The notes beneath the pieces are model-generated. The model had not been told where the DNA came from. It made no database searches and was given only the letters and a program-made list of their open reading frames with translations. A program made the translations under genes and the position numbers. Positions 1 to 8,509 of a stretch of 64,000 nt of DNA are shown here, one piece after another. Each line of letters opens with the position of its first letter. Within the stretch, counting starts at the first letter, position 1. The stretch comes from Shimia abyssi. Lineage in GTDB: Bacteria; Pseudomonadota; Alphaproteobacteria; Rhodobacterales; Rhodobacteraceae. The DNA lies in contig NZ_PYGJ01000001.1 in NCBI RefSeq assembly GCF_003014475.1, positions 558,001-622,000 on the forward strand, read 5' to 3'.

Positions 1-38
1 TGACCGGTGGGGACCGGGCGATTCGAGGGAGGAAAACC

Positions 39-1667
39 ATGGGCTGGATGAAGGATGAGAGCGGGCTGGAGAAATGCGCTGCGAATTACGTGCCGCTGAC
101 GCCATTGTCGGGATTGATGCGGGCGCGCGAGGTGTATCCGGATCACCTTGCCATGGTTTACGGCGCGCATCGCAAGACCTATCGCGAATATCATGAGCGT
201 GTAACGCGGCTGGCGTCGGGGTTGGCTGGATTGGGTGTCGCGCCGGGCGATGTGGTGTCGACGTTGCTACCCAATGTGCCTGCTGCGGGCGAAGCGCATT
301 TTGGCGTACCGGCCTGTGGCGCGGTGCTCAATTCGATCAATATCCGACTGGATGTGCACACGGTGGCCTATATCTTTGATCATGGTGAGGCCAAAGTTGT
401 GCTGGTTGATACCGAGTTCCTACCGCTGGCAGAGGCAGCCTGTGACGCGATGGAGGGCGATGCGCCCCTGATCATCGAAGTTGCCGATGCGGATGCGGGC
501 CATTCGGCGACAGGGCGATATCAGGAGTATGAAGCGCTGTTGAGCGCGGGCGATCCAGCGTTTGCCTGGGTCTTACCCGAGGATGAGTGGGAAAGCATTG
601 CGCTGAATTATACCTCGGGTACGACAGGCCAGCCCAAGGGCGTGGTCTATCACCATCGCGGGGCCTATCTGATGACGATGGGCACGGTGGTGAGCTGGCA
701 GTTGGTGCTGCATCCGGTCTATCTGACAATTGTGCCGCTGTTTCATTGCAACGGTTGGAACCACACGTGGCTGATGCCGCTGCTGGGTGGAACAATTGTG
801 TGCTGTCGCAATATCACCGCAAGTGCAATTTATGATGCGATTGCCGACGAAGGCGTGACCCATTTTGGCGGCGCGCCGATTGTGCTGAACGCCATTGTGA
901 ATGCGCCTGACAGCGAGCGGCGTGCCTTTGACCATACAGTCGAGGTGTTCACAGCAGGCGCGCCCCCTGCCCCGGCGACGCTGGCCAAGATCGAAAACCT
1001 TGGATTTCATGTGATGCAGGTTTACGGCCTGACCGAAACCTATGGGCATGTCACCGAATGCCTGTGGCAATCGGAACGGTGGAACGGTTTGGACAAGCCT
1101 GAGGTGGCCGCGATCAAGGCGCGTCAGGGGGTGGCGATGCCGATGATGGAGCATATTACGGTCATGGACGAGACCATGTCACAGGTGCCGATGGATGGAG
1201 AGACGGCGGGCGAGATCATGATCAGGGGCAATTCGGTCATGAAAGGGTATCTCAAGAACCCCGATGCCACCCGCGAGGCGTTTAAGGACGGGTATTTTCA
1301 TTCCGGTGATATCGCTGTTCAACACCCTGACAGCTATGTGCAGATTACGGACCGTGCCAAAGACATCATCATTTCGGGTGGTGAAAATATCAGCTCTGTC
1401 GAGGTGGAGGGTGTTTTGATGCATCACCCCGCGATCAGCCTGGCGGCTGTTGTGGCCAAGCCGGATGAGAAATGGGGCGAAGTGCCCTGTGCCTTTGTCG
1501 AATTGCTGGATGGCGCAGAGGCCGGGGAGGCCGAGATTATCGCCTTTGCCCGCGAGAGTCTGGCCGGGTTCAAGACACCTAAAAAGGTGGTGTTTCAGGA
1601 GCTGCCCAAGACGTCGACAGGCAAGATCCAGAAATTCGCGCTGCGAACGCTGGCCAAATCCATGTGA
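39..1667 (+). CDS. AMP-forming acyl-CoA synthetase (ligase)
   Basis: The protein has 542 residues and belongs to the ANL superfamily, which activates a carboxylic acid with ATP and loads it onto CoA. The ATP-binding P-loop YTSGTTGQPKG lies near residues 191-201. The A5 motif YGLTET lies near 329, the SGD hinge region near 427, and the catalytic lysine in STGKIQK near 529. The length is normal for short- or medium-chain enzymes. The start is supported by a strong GAGGGAGG ribosome site at 26-33. The sequence resembles the branch that contains methylmercaptopropionate-CoA ligase (DmdB) and plant acyl-activating enzymes, but I cannot assign the substrate. No pathway partner is adjacent: the next gene is an unrelated membrane protein. 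The family is certain, the substrate unknown. Confidence 0.9.
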   Translation: MGWMKDESGLEKCAANYVPLTPLSGLMRAREVYPDHLAMVYGAHRKTYREYHERVTRLASGLAGLGVAPGDVVSTLLPNVPAAGEAHFGVPACGAVLNSINIRLDVHTVAYIFDHGEAKVVLVDTEFLPLAEAACDAMEGDAPLIIEVADADAGHSATGRYQEYEALLSAGDPAFAWVLPEDEWESIALNYTSGTTGQPKGVVYHHRGAYLMTMGTVVSWQLVLHPVYLTIVPLFHCNGWNHTWLMPLLGGTIVCCRNITASAIYDAIADEGVTHFGGAPIVLNAIVNAPDSERRAFDHTVEVFTAGAPPAPATLAKIENLGFHVMQVYGLTETYGHVTECLWQSERWNGLDKPEVAAIKARQGVAMPMMEHITVMDETMSQVPMDGETAGEIMIRGNSVMKGYLKNPDATREAFKDGYFHSGDIAVQHPDSYVQITDRAKDIIISGGENISSVEVEGVLMHHPAISLAAVVAKPDEKWGEVPCAFVELLDGAEAGEAEIIAFARESLAGFKTPKKVVFQELPKTSTGKIQKFALRTLAKSM

Positions 1668-1706
1668 CCCAAAGGCGCGCCTGACGGCGCACAGGATTTG
1701 CTTGAT

Positions 1707-1772
1707 AAGGGGCGCCGCCCCTTGTCACAGCTGAGCTGTGACCACCCCGGGATATTTGGGGCGAAAGGAAGA
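1707..1772. repeat. modular intergenic element, copy A
   Basis: Three modules sit between two plus-strand genes. The first is a perfect palindrome of GGGGCG/GCCCC type at 1707-1723. The second is a hairpin with arms GTCACAGCT/AGCTGTGAC at 1724-1742. The third, at 1745-1772, is CCCCGGGATATTTGGGGCG followed by AAAGGAAGA. Related modules recur near 20180-20281, 27613-27720, 40523-40610 and 56535-56606, so this is a dispersed intergenic family and not a simple terminator. There is no T-run after the hairpins. Confidence 0.65.
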
Positions 1773-1846
1773 TTGCGGATGCGCGTTGCTCCGCTCTGGG
1801 CAAGCGTGTTAGGTGTGGGTCAAAGAAGAGGCAGAGCAGGCCTTCG

Positions 1847-2854
1847 ATGACAACCGCATTGGAAAAATACCAGAGGCTTGAGGCCACAGGGCTGTGGCGC
1901 GCCGGATCGGACGCGCAGCGCAAAGACGTGATCGTGTCGATTGGTGATGCCACACTGGTGATTACCGATATTCAGGATCGCGCCCTGACCCATTGGTCGA
2001 TCCCGGCTGTGCGGCGGCACAATCCTGGCGAGCGACCTGCGATTTTTTATCCTGATGGCGACCCCGGTGAGACGCTGGAGGTGGGCGCGGATGAGGACGA
2101 GATGGTGGCGGCCATCGAAACGCTGCGCAACGCGGTTTCGCGGCGCCAGCCCAAGCCGGGGCGGTTACGCTGGGGTGTGTTGGCGGCGAGCGCGTTGGCG
2201 ATTGGGGCATTGGCGGTGTTCTGGTTGCCCGATGCGCTGACTGCGCATGCGCTGCGTGTGGTGCCGGACGCGAAACGCGAAGCAATCGGGCGCAGTTTGC
2301 TGGAACAGATGTCGCGCCTGACCGGGCAACCCTGTGATGGGTTGCTGGCGGCACCTGCCATTCGTGCGCTTGAAGAGCGGTTGGGGCTGCGCCAGTTGGT
2401 GATCGTGCCGGATGGCGTGTCGGACGCTGTGACGTTGCCGGGGGAAATTGTGTTGCTCAACCGTCGAGCAGTCGAGGATTTTGAGGAGCCGGATGTGGCC
2501 GCCGGGTTTGTGGTGGCGGAGCTGGGTCGCAATGAAGACCCGCTGGAGCGGTTGCTGGACAATGCTGGGCTGACTGCGCGTTTTCGGCTTTTGACCACGG
2601 GTGATCTGGATGAAGATATATTGCGCGATCATGCCGAGGATCTGGCTCTGTCGGCGCGCGCGCGGCCTGACGACGCCACATTGATCGCAGCGTTTGAGAC
2701 CTATCGATTGCGGATCAGCCCTTATGCTTACGCTCTGGATCCATCAGGGGAAGCGACGTTGTCGTTGATCGAGGCGGATCCATTTACGATCACGCCGGAA
2801 ACGGTATTGGAGGACAGCCAGTGGGTTGCCCTCCAGGAAATTTGCGGGTCGTGA
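1847..2854 (+). CDS. membrane-anchored hypothetical protein with degenerate M48-like domain
   Basis: The protein has 335 residues. Residues 1 to about 95 form an acidic cytoplasmic domain. One hydrophobic segment (VLAASALAIGALAVFWLP) spans about 108-126, and the rest is probably periplasmic. The C-terminal part has the layout of an M48 (Ste24/HtpX-like) peptidase: a segment LPGEIVLLNRRAVEDFEEPDVAAGF, then AELGRNEDPLERLLDNAG where active M48 enzymes carry HExxH. The zinc histidines are missing, so this should be a non-catalytic relative if the resemblance is real. That resemblance is by eye only. The ATG at 1847 lies about 90 bases after the intergenic element. It is convergent with the next gene, 12 bases away. 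Confidence 0.75.
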   Translation: MTTALEKYQRLEATGLWRAGSDAQRKDVIVSIGDATLVITDIQDRALTHWSIPAVRRHNPGERPAIFYPDGDPGETLEVGADEDEMVAAIETLRNAVSRRQPKPGRLRWGVLAASALAIGALAVFWLPDALTAHALRVVPDAKREAIGRSLLEQMSRLTGQPCDGLLAAPAIRALEERLGLRQLVIVPDGVSDAVTLPGEIVLLNRRAVEDFEEPDVAAGFVVAELGRNEDPLERLLDNAGLTARFRLLTTGDLDEDILRDHAEDLALSARARPDDATLIAAFETYRLRISPYAYALDPSGEATLSLIEADPFTITPETVLEDSQWVALQEICGS

Positions 2855-2866
2855 CGGCGTTGTGTT

Positions 2867-3880
2867 CTATTCGCCAACGCGTGGTATGATCAGACGGCGC
2901 GGTGTTTTTTCAGTCCAGATCTGATTTGTACGCGACACGCCTGCAAAGGTCATCTCGGCGCGTTTCGTGTTCAGGCGACCGTCGTCGAAGGCACGGCGAT
3001 AGCCTTCGGGCACTGTCATGGTGACATGCGAGACCTTGTTCATTTCATAAACATGACGCGGCACCACGCGGGTTTCGGGATGCACCTCGCCAATACGTAC
3101 CACCTGACCGGGGCGACCGCGGTTTAGAGTGCTGGGCGCAACCGATCCCTGACGATCAAACTGCATCTTGGGGGATGGCGCCGTGGGGCTGCCGGATCCA
3201 TGGGTGACCGGGCTCTGAGCTTGTGGGCCGCAGCGCACCTTGAGACCCTTGTGGGTCGACTGGCCGTTGCGGCAGGGCGACAGTGTACCAGCTGCACGTG
3301 GAGGTTGTGCGGTGGTGCGGCGCTGTTGCGGCTGTTGGGTGGTGGTTGTGGTCGCCGGGGCCACCACAACAGGCTTTGGCGCGCTGGTGGTGGTTGTCCG
3401 TGTGCTGGTTGTGGTGCGCGTGGTTGTTTTCGGCTTGGCCGTTGTCGTTGTGCGTGTGGTCGCAGCGGGTGCGGTTGTGGTTTTTGGTGCAGCTGCCGTG
3501 GTGGCCGCTGGCTTGGGCGCTGTGCGTGGCGCTGTCGCGGTTGTGGTCGAAGCAGAAGGTGCTGCGGCTGGTTTGATCTGAACCACGTTTTTGTCGACCT
3601 TGGCCGCAGGTGCGGCTGCGCTGGCGCCTGCAACATTGGAGGGTTTGAAGCCGCAGATCACCTTGCGATCGCGTGTGACACGCGGCACCCACGTGACCCC
3701 CCCGTCCAGACCCGCGCGGATGTATACACACCCGCGACTATCAACATATTGTTTTCCTTTGTAACTCGCCGGCGGGAATTCCGCCGGAGTGTCCAATGCG
3801 CGACTGGATTGTGCGTGAACCGCGCTCAATCCCAAGGATGCCGCGATCACGCTGACCGCGATGACTCTGGTTAGTTTCAT
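2867..3880 (-). CDS. exported Thr/Ala/Pro-rich protein (roseobacter SPOR-like hypothetical)
   Basis: The protein has 337 residues. It starts with a Sec signal peptide (MKLTRVIAVSVIAASLGLS, with AVHA as the probable cleavage site near residue 24). A small conserved region follows, with KGKQYVDSRGCVYIRAG and VTWVPRVTRDRKVICGFKP (two cysteines, perhaps a disulfide). Residues about 85-195 are a low-complexity linker rich in Thr, Ala, Pro and Lys. The C-terminal 130 residues are basic and contain CRNGQSTHKGLKVRCG. Similar roseobacter proteins are often labelled SPOR-domain proteins, but I do not see a clear SPOR fold at this C-terminus. A periplasmic or envelope location is inferred from the signal peptide. 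GGGGGC before the ATG serves as ribosome site. Confidence 0.75.
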   Translation of the reverse strand: MKLTRVIAVSVIAASLGLSAVHAQSSRALDTPAEFPPASYKGKQYVDSRGCVYIRAGLDGGVTWVPRVTRDRKVICGFKPSNVAGASAAAPAAKVDKNVVQIKPAAAPSASTTTATAPRTAPKPAATTAAAPKTTTAPAATTRTTTTAKPKTTTRTTTSTRTTTTSAPKPVVVAPATTTTTQQPQQRRTTAQPPRAAGTLSPCRNGQSTHKGLKVRCGPQAQSPVTHGSGSPTAPSPKMQFDRQGSVAPSTLNRGRPGQVVRIGEVHPETRVVPRHVYEMNKVSHVTMTVPEGYRRAFDDGRLNTKRAEMTFAGVSRTNQIWTEKTPRRLIIPRVGE

Positions 3881-3957
3881 ATTGCCCCCACAAGATGTAG
3901 GGGTAGTCTAAGCGCAATCGGCTATATGAGTAAACCATTGATTTGCCACAATTTGGC

Positions 3958-4590
3958 CTACTTTGTCCCGAACATGCGGTCCCCTGCGTCGCCAAGACCG
4001 GGCAAGATATAGCCCTTTTCGTTCAGACGTTCGTCGAGCGCTGCGGTGACAATTGGAACATCCGGGTGTGCCTCTTTCATACGGGCGACACCTTCGGGCG
4101 CGGCCAGAAGGCAGAGAAACCGGATATTTGTGGCGCCATTTTCCTTGAGCAGATCAATTGCTGCGGCCGAAGAGTTGCCGGTGGCCAGCATCGGGTCAAC
4201 CGCAATCACAAGGCGTTCGTCCAGTTCGGTTGGAACCTTAAAGTAGTACTGTACCGGTTTCAGTGTCTCTTCGTCGCGGTAAAGCCCAACAAAACCGACC
4301 CGTGCGGAAGGGATCAGTTCCAACATACCGTCCAAAAGGCCGTTTCCAGCCCGCAAGATCGAGACCAGCGCCAGCTTGCGGCCATCTAGTGTCGGGGCAT
4401 CCATTTCGACCAGCGGCGTTTCGATCCGTTTGGTTGTCATGGGCAGTTCGCGGGTCACTTCGTAAGCAAGCAGCTGGCTGATTTCGCGCAGCAGGCGGCG
4501 GAACTCTCCGGTCGAGGTGTCGGTGCGACGCATCAACGTGAGCTTGTGCTGAACCAGTGGATGTTCAACGATTGTGAGGTGGTCGGTCAT
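3958..4590 (-). CDS. upp: uracil phosphoribosyltransferase
   Basis: The enzyme converts uracil and PRPP to UMP in pyrimidine salvage. The 210-residue protein has the usual length. It begins with the typical [14 protein letters not shown] segment. It carries the PRPP-binding loop [14 protein letters not shown] near residues 130-143 and the uracil-binding C-terminal region [18 protein letters not shown]. It is the last gene of a six-gene minus-strand salvage operon. Its ATG overlaps the adenosine deaminase stop codon by 4 bases (ATGA), which implies translational coupling. The operon order means it is expressed with the genes that release bases from nucleosides. Confidence 0.97.
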   Translation of the reverse strand: MTDHLTIVEHPLVQHKLTLMRRTDTSTGEFRRLLREISQLLAYEVTRELPMTTKRIETPLVEMDAPTLDGRKLALVSILRAGNGLLDGMLELIPSARVGFVGLYRDEETLKPVQYYFKVPTELDERLVIAVDPMLATGNSSAAAIDLLKENGATNIRFLCLLAAPEGVARMKEAHPDVPIVTAALDERLNEKGYILPGLGDAGDRMFGTK

Positions 4591-5573
4591 GTGCTCTCCA
4601 GTGTCTTTTGGATACGGGCGCGGGTGGTGTCATCGCAGAAAGCGGCCTCTAGCGCGGTTTGGTTCAGGGCACGGAAATCATCCTCGCCCCAGCCATAAGC
4701 CGCGGCAATCATCTCGTATTCGCGGCGCATGGTTGTGTGGAAAAACGGTGGATCGTCGGTGGAAACGGTCACACGAACGCCCGCATCACGCAGTTTGGCC
4801 AACGGGTGTGCGGCGATGTCGGGATAAAGGCCCAACACAACGTTGGAGCCGGGGCAGACCTCGAGCGTGATCTGACGGGCAACAAGTTCGTCGATCAGGG
4901 CGGGGTCTTCGATGGCGCGCACGCCGTGGCCGATGCGTTCGACGTTGAGGTCACGGATCGCTTCCCAAACGCTTTCGGGGCCGCCAAATTCACCGGCATG
5001 GGTGGTCAGGCGCAGACCGGCTTCGCGCGCCATGTCGAAGGCATAGGCAAAGTCGCCCTGATGGCCCTGGCCCTCGTCCCCGCCCATGCCGAGGCCGACA
5101 ACCCAATCGCCAGCGGTTTCGGCAGCGCAGAGCGCAGATTGCTTAGCCTTTTCGGGGCCAAAGTGACGGACAGGTGTGACGATGCCGCGCAGGGTGATGC
5201 CAAAGTCTGCTTCGGCCCGGGTTGCAGCCTCTTGGATAGCGTGCAGGTATTCGCGCCAAGCGGCGACGTCACCACCACCGCAAAAATCGGGGCTGATGAA
5301 GCTTTCGGTGTAGACAACACCCTGTTCGGCGCTTTCCTGAAGGATGGCGCGGGTCAGGCGGGCAAAATCCTCGGGGGTTTGCAGCACGCTGGTCGCGGCC
5401 TCGTAGACCTCAAGGAAATGCACAAAATTTTCAAAGGCATAGCCCCCGTTGGAGTCAAAGATGCGGCTGAGGTCAACCTTTTTCTCATGCGCCAGTTGGC
5501 GGATAAAGGCGGGCGGTGCCGCGCCTTCGTGGTGAAGGTGCAGCTCGATCTTGGGTAGGTCGGCAACGCTCAT
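4587..5573 (-). CDS. add: adenosine deaminase
   Basis: The enzyme hydrolyses (deoxy)adenosine to (deoxy)inosine and ammonia. The 328 residues match the bacterial family. Metal ligands are visible: HLH at residues 12-14 in ELHLHHEG (most relatives have HLHLEG), HAGE with the catalytic glutamate, GHGVRA, and STDDPPFF with the metal-binding aspartate pair. The gene overlaps deoB upstream and upp downstream by 4 bases each, so it is in the middle of a coupled operon. Adenine deaminase is an alternative label within the same superfamily, but the nucleoside operon favours adenosine. Confidence 0.9.
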   Translation of the reverse strand: MSVADLPKIELHLHHEGAAPPAFIRQLAHEKKVDLSRIFDSNGGYAFENFVHFLEVYEAATSVLQTPEDFARLTRAILQESAEQGVVYTESFISPDFCGGGDVAAWREYLHAIQEAATRAEADFGITLRGIVTPVRHFGPEKAKQSALCAAETAGDWVVGLGMGGDEGQGHQGDFAYAFDMAREAGLRLTTHAGEFGGPESVWEAIRDLNVERIGHGVRAIEDPALIDELVARQITLEVCPGSNVVLGLYPDIAAHPLAKLRDAGVRVTVSTDDPPFFHTTMRREYEMIAAAYGWGEDDFRALNQTALEAAFCDDTTRARIQKTLEST

Positions 5574-6793
5574 AGAAAACTCCTTCCGCGCGGCGGGGTA
5601 ACACCGAGATGGGTGGCGATGGTGGCGGCGACGTCGACAAAATCGATCAGGCCTGCCTGCCCGCTGCCAACTCCGGCGCAGAGAACCGGCGCCCGTTCGC
5701 GCGTGTGATCCGTGCCGCTCCAGCTGGGGTCATTGCCATGATCCGCCGTCAGGATCAACAGATCGCCGGGACGTAGTTTGTCGATGAAGGCGGCAATTTG
5801 CCCATCGAACCATTCCAGGGCGCGGGCATAACCGGGAATGTCGCGGCGGTGGCCATACAGGCTGTCGAATTCGACAAAATTTGCAAAGGTAAAGCTGTTG
5901 TCTGCCGCTACATCGACCAGATTATGCAAAGCCTTCATCAGATCGGCGTCACAGCCCTTGGCGCAATCATCAATGCCGGACATGGAAAAAATGTCGCCTA
6001 TTTTACCGACACCATGCACCAGGTGACCCGCATCCTGTATCCAGTTGGTCAGGATCGGTTCGGGCGGCGCGATGGCAAAATCCTTGCGGTTGGTGGTGCG
6101 TTGAAAGCCGGTTTCGGCATTACCAACAAAGGGGCGCGCGATGACGCGGCCAACCTTCATGTCATGCAGGATCGGGGCGAGGTCGCGGCAGAGGGTCAAC
6201 AATCGGTCGAGGCCAAAAAGGTCTTCATGTGCCGCGATTTGCAAGACGCTGTCGGCGGAGGTGTAGCATATCGGAAAACCGGTTTGGAAATGTTGCGCGC
6301 CTAGATCCGCGATTATGGCAGTGCCTGACGCGTGACAATCCCCCAAAATGCCGTCTGTTCCGGCCAGTGCACAGATCCTTGCAGTGAGGTCGCTGGGAAA
6401 GCTGGGGGTGGCTTTTGGGAAATAGGTCCAGTCCCAAGGCACAGGTAGTCCGGCAAGTTCCCAGTGTCCTGATGGGGTGTCTTTGCCGCGCGAGGTTTCA
6501 GTGGCCGCGCCCCAGAACCCGGTAGGGACAGCGTCAAGTCCGGGGGTTGCGTCACCCGAGGCCAGGCGCGTCGCCGCGCCAAGGCCAAGCGCGTCAAGGG
6601 TGGGCAGGCTTATCGGGCCTGAACGGCCTTCTTCGCCCCGCGTTGCACCGTCCTGACCCGCCGCACAGGCCTGTGCAATATGGGCAAGCGTATTGGCACC
6701 GGTGTCGGGGCGGTCTTCGTTAAAGAACTGATCCGCATCCGGTGCACCACCGATGCCAACGGAGTCCATGACCACAAGAAAAGCGCGGGGCAT
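5570..6793 (-). CDS. deoB: phosphopentomutase
   Basis: The enzyme interconverts (deoxy)ribose 1-phosphate and 5-phosphate and so links nucleoside phosphorolysis to central metabolism. The protein is 407 residues, the normal length, and belongs to the alkaline phosphatase superfamily. The Mn-binding motif MDSVGIGGAPDA is at residues 9-20. TPSGHWELAG holds the phosphorylated threonine region, and LTADHGNDPSWSGTDHTRE is the C-terminal metal-binding motif. The stop overlaps the add start by 4 bases and the start directly abuts the deoA stop. Confidence 0.97.
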   Translation of the reverse strand: MPRAFLVVMDSVGIGGAPDADQFFNEDRPDTGANTLAHIAQACAAGQDGATRGEEGRSGPISLPTLDALGLGAATRLASGDATPGLDAVPTGFWGAATETSRGKDTPSGHWELAGLPVPWDWTYFPKATPSFPSDLTARICALAGTDGILGDCHASGTAIIADLGAQHFQTGFPICYTSADSVLQIAAHEDLFGLDRLLTLCRDLAPILHDMKVGRVIARPFVGNAETGFQRTTNRKDFAIAPPEPILTNWIQDAGHLVHGVGKIGDIFSMSGIDDCAKGCDADLMKALHNLVDVAADNSFTFANFVEFDSLYGHRRDIPGYARALEWFDGQIAAFIDKLRPGDLLILTADHGNDPSWSGTDHTRERAPVLCAGVGSGQAGLIDFVDVAATIATHLGVTPPRGRSFL

Positions 6794-8098
6794 TTATCGG
6801 ATCCTTTCGTGAATGAGCGGTGGCAGGTCAGGCGCTGTATCGGCGATTGTGATAGCCTGCAAGACCGCCTGTTCGGCTTCCCTGGCGGCATCCTCTCGAG
6901 CGGCGTGAAGGCGCAAGAGCGGTTGGCCTCGGGTAACGCGGGCCCCCAGACGGGCCACTTCGGACAGGCCGACGGCGGGGTTAATCACATCCGCCTCGAC
7001 CTGACGCCCGCCACCCAGCGCGACCACGGCAAGGCCCAGCGCCTCTCCGTCGATGGCGTAGACATAACCCGTTTGGGGTGCGGCGATTTCGCGGATCACG
7101 GTCGCTTCGGGAAGGAAGCGTCGCCAGTTTTCCGTGAACTGTACGGGGCCACCCATGGCGGCGACCATACGGCCAAACGTATCAGCGGCGCGGCCGTCAG
7201 AGAGGACTGTGGCCATCTGGGCAATGCCGTCTTCGACATCGCGGGCGAGCCCGGCGTTGGCAAGCAGGACGCCCCCCAACGAGACGGAGAGCTCGGCCAA
7301 TGCCCCCCCTGCCCCGTTACAAAGCACCTGCATCACCTCAGCCACTTCAAGTGCATTGCCAAGCGATGCGGCGAGCGGTTGGTTCATGTCTGAGATCACG
7401 GCGCTGGTTGGGCATCCGGCGAGGTTGGCAGTGTTGACCAATGCAGTGGCGAGCGCGCGCGCATCATCGGCGGATTTCATAAAGGCACCAGAACCAAGTT
7501 TGACATCAAGCACCAGACCCTGAAGCCCGGCGGCGAGTTTCTTGGACAAGATCGAGGCGGTGATCAGATCAAGGCTTTCGACCGTCGCGGTCACGTCGCG
7601 GATGGCATAAAGCCGTTTATCCGCCGGGGCGATATCGGCGGTGGCGCTGACAATTGCGCAGCCTGCGGTGTCAACAACGGCACGGAACTGATCTTCGCTG
7701 AGACCCGTTTTCAGGCCGGGAATGGCCTCCATCTTGTCAAGTGTGCCGCCGGTGTGACCCAGCCCACGCCCGGAGATCATCGGAACGTAGGCGCCACACG
7801 CCGCCAATGCGGGGGCAAGGATCAGCGAGACGCAATCCCCCACCCCGCCGGTGGAGTGTTTGTCGAGAACGGGGCCGGGCAGATCCCAGTGCAATGTGTC
7901 GCCACTGTCACGCATGGCAAGCGTCAGGGCAACGCGCCCCTCCTCTCCTAACCCGCGCAGACAGACGCCCATGGCAAAGGCCCCGGCCTGAGCATCGCTG
8001 ACACGTCCATCGGCCAGCCCGTTGGCAAACCAATTCAGCTCTTCACGCGTGGGCGTATCGCCCTGCCGCAGTTTGGTGATGATAGCGCGCGCGTCCAT
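6794..8098 (-). CDS. deoA: thymidine phosphorylase
   Basis: The enzyme splits thymidine with phosphate into thymine and 2-deoxyribose 1-phosphate, the substrate of the adjacent DeoB. The 434 residues fit the DeoA/pyrimidine-nucleoside phosphorylase family. The family signature region DKHSTGGVGDCVSLILAP is near residues 79-96, and KLGSGAFMKS lines the phosphate site. Only 3 bases separate it from cdd upstream and it abuts deoB downstream. It belongs to the minus-strand salvage operon. Confidence 0.96.
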   Translation of the reverse strand: MDARAIITKLRQGDTPTREELNWFANGLADGRVSDAQAGAFAMGVCLRGLGEEGRVALTLAMRDSGDTLHWDLPGPVLDKHSTGGVGDCVSLILAPALAACGAYVPMISGRGLGHTGGTLDKMEAIPGLKTGLSEDQFRAVVDTAGCAIVSATADIAPADKRLYAIRDVTATVESLDLITASILSKKLAAGLQGLVLDVKLGSGAFMKSADDARALATALVNTANLAGCPTSAVISDMNQPLAASLGNALEVAEVMQVLCNGAGGALAELSVSLGGVLLANAGLARDVEDGIAQMATVLSDGRAADTFGRMVAAMGGPVQFTENWRRFLPEATVIREIAAPQTGYVYAIDGEALGLAVVALGGGRQVEADVINPAVGLSEVARLGARVTRGQPLLRLHAAREDAAREAEQAVLQAITIADTAPDLPPLIHERIR

Positions 8099-8101
8099 GG
8101 G

Positions 8102-8509
8102 TTAGTCGCGATCCGAGTGGTCGGTATCCATATGATCGGTGCCAAATGCGCCCGGCAAAAGATCCGCAAGGGTCATACTTTGACGCACACCTTCCAGATT
8201 GGCGAGCGTGACCGTCACGTCGCCATTGCCAAATTCGGCCAGTTTCTGGCGACACCCACCGCAGGGCGAAACGGGCAGTTTGCTGTCTGCGACCACGAAG
8301 ACTTCGCTCAGGCGGGTGTCACCGGCGGCGATCATGGCCGCAATGGCGCCAGCTTCGGCGCAGGTGCCCTCGGGATAGGCGATGTTTTCCACGTTGCAGC
8401 CAGCGTGGATTGCGCCCTCGACCGACCGTATCGCGGCCCCAACTTTGAAATTCGAATAAGGCGCATAGGCGTTTTCACGCACGGCAAAGGCGGCTTTTTC
8501 CAGACTCAT
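8102..8509 (-). CDS. cdd: cytidine deaminase
   Basis: The enzyme deaminates (deoxy)cytidine to (deoxy)uridine. The 135-residue protein is the short tetrameric type. The zinc site is complete: C50 and the proton-shuttling E52 in TCAEAG, and C83 and C86 in PCGGC. The substrate-binding NFKVGAA (20-26) and GCNVENIAYPEG are also present. The start codon overlaps the stop of the upstream cupin gene by 4 bases. Confidence 0.97.
   Translation of the reverse strand: MSLEKAAFAVRENAYAPYSNFKVGAAIRSVEGAIHAGCNVENIAYPEGTCAEAGAIAAMIAAGDTRLSEVFVVADSKLPVSPCGGCRQKLAEFGNGDVTVTLANLEGVRQSMTLADLLPGAFGTDHMDTDHSDRD

Noticed and set aside
3200-3874. Cys/Arg/Gly-rich frame opposite the Thr/Ala-rich exported protein
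   Set aside because: It is the complement of the low-complexity ACC/GCC tract and has no ribosome site; the minus-strand gene has a signal peptide and conserved core.
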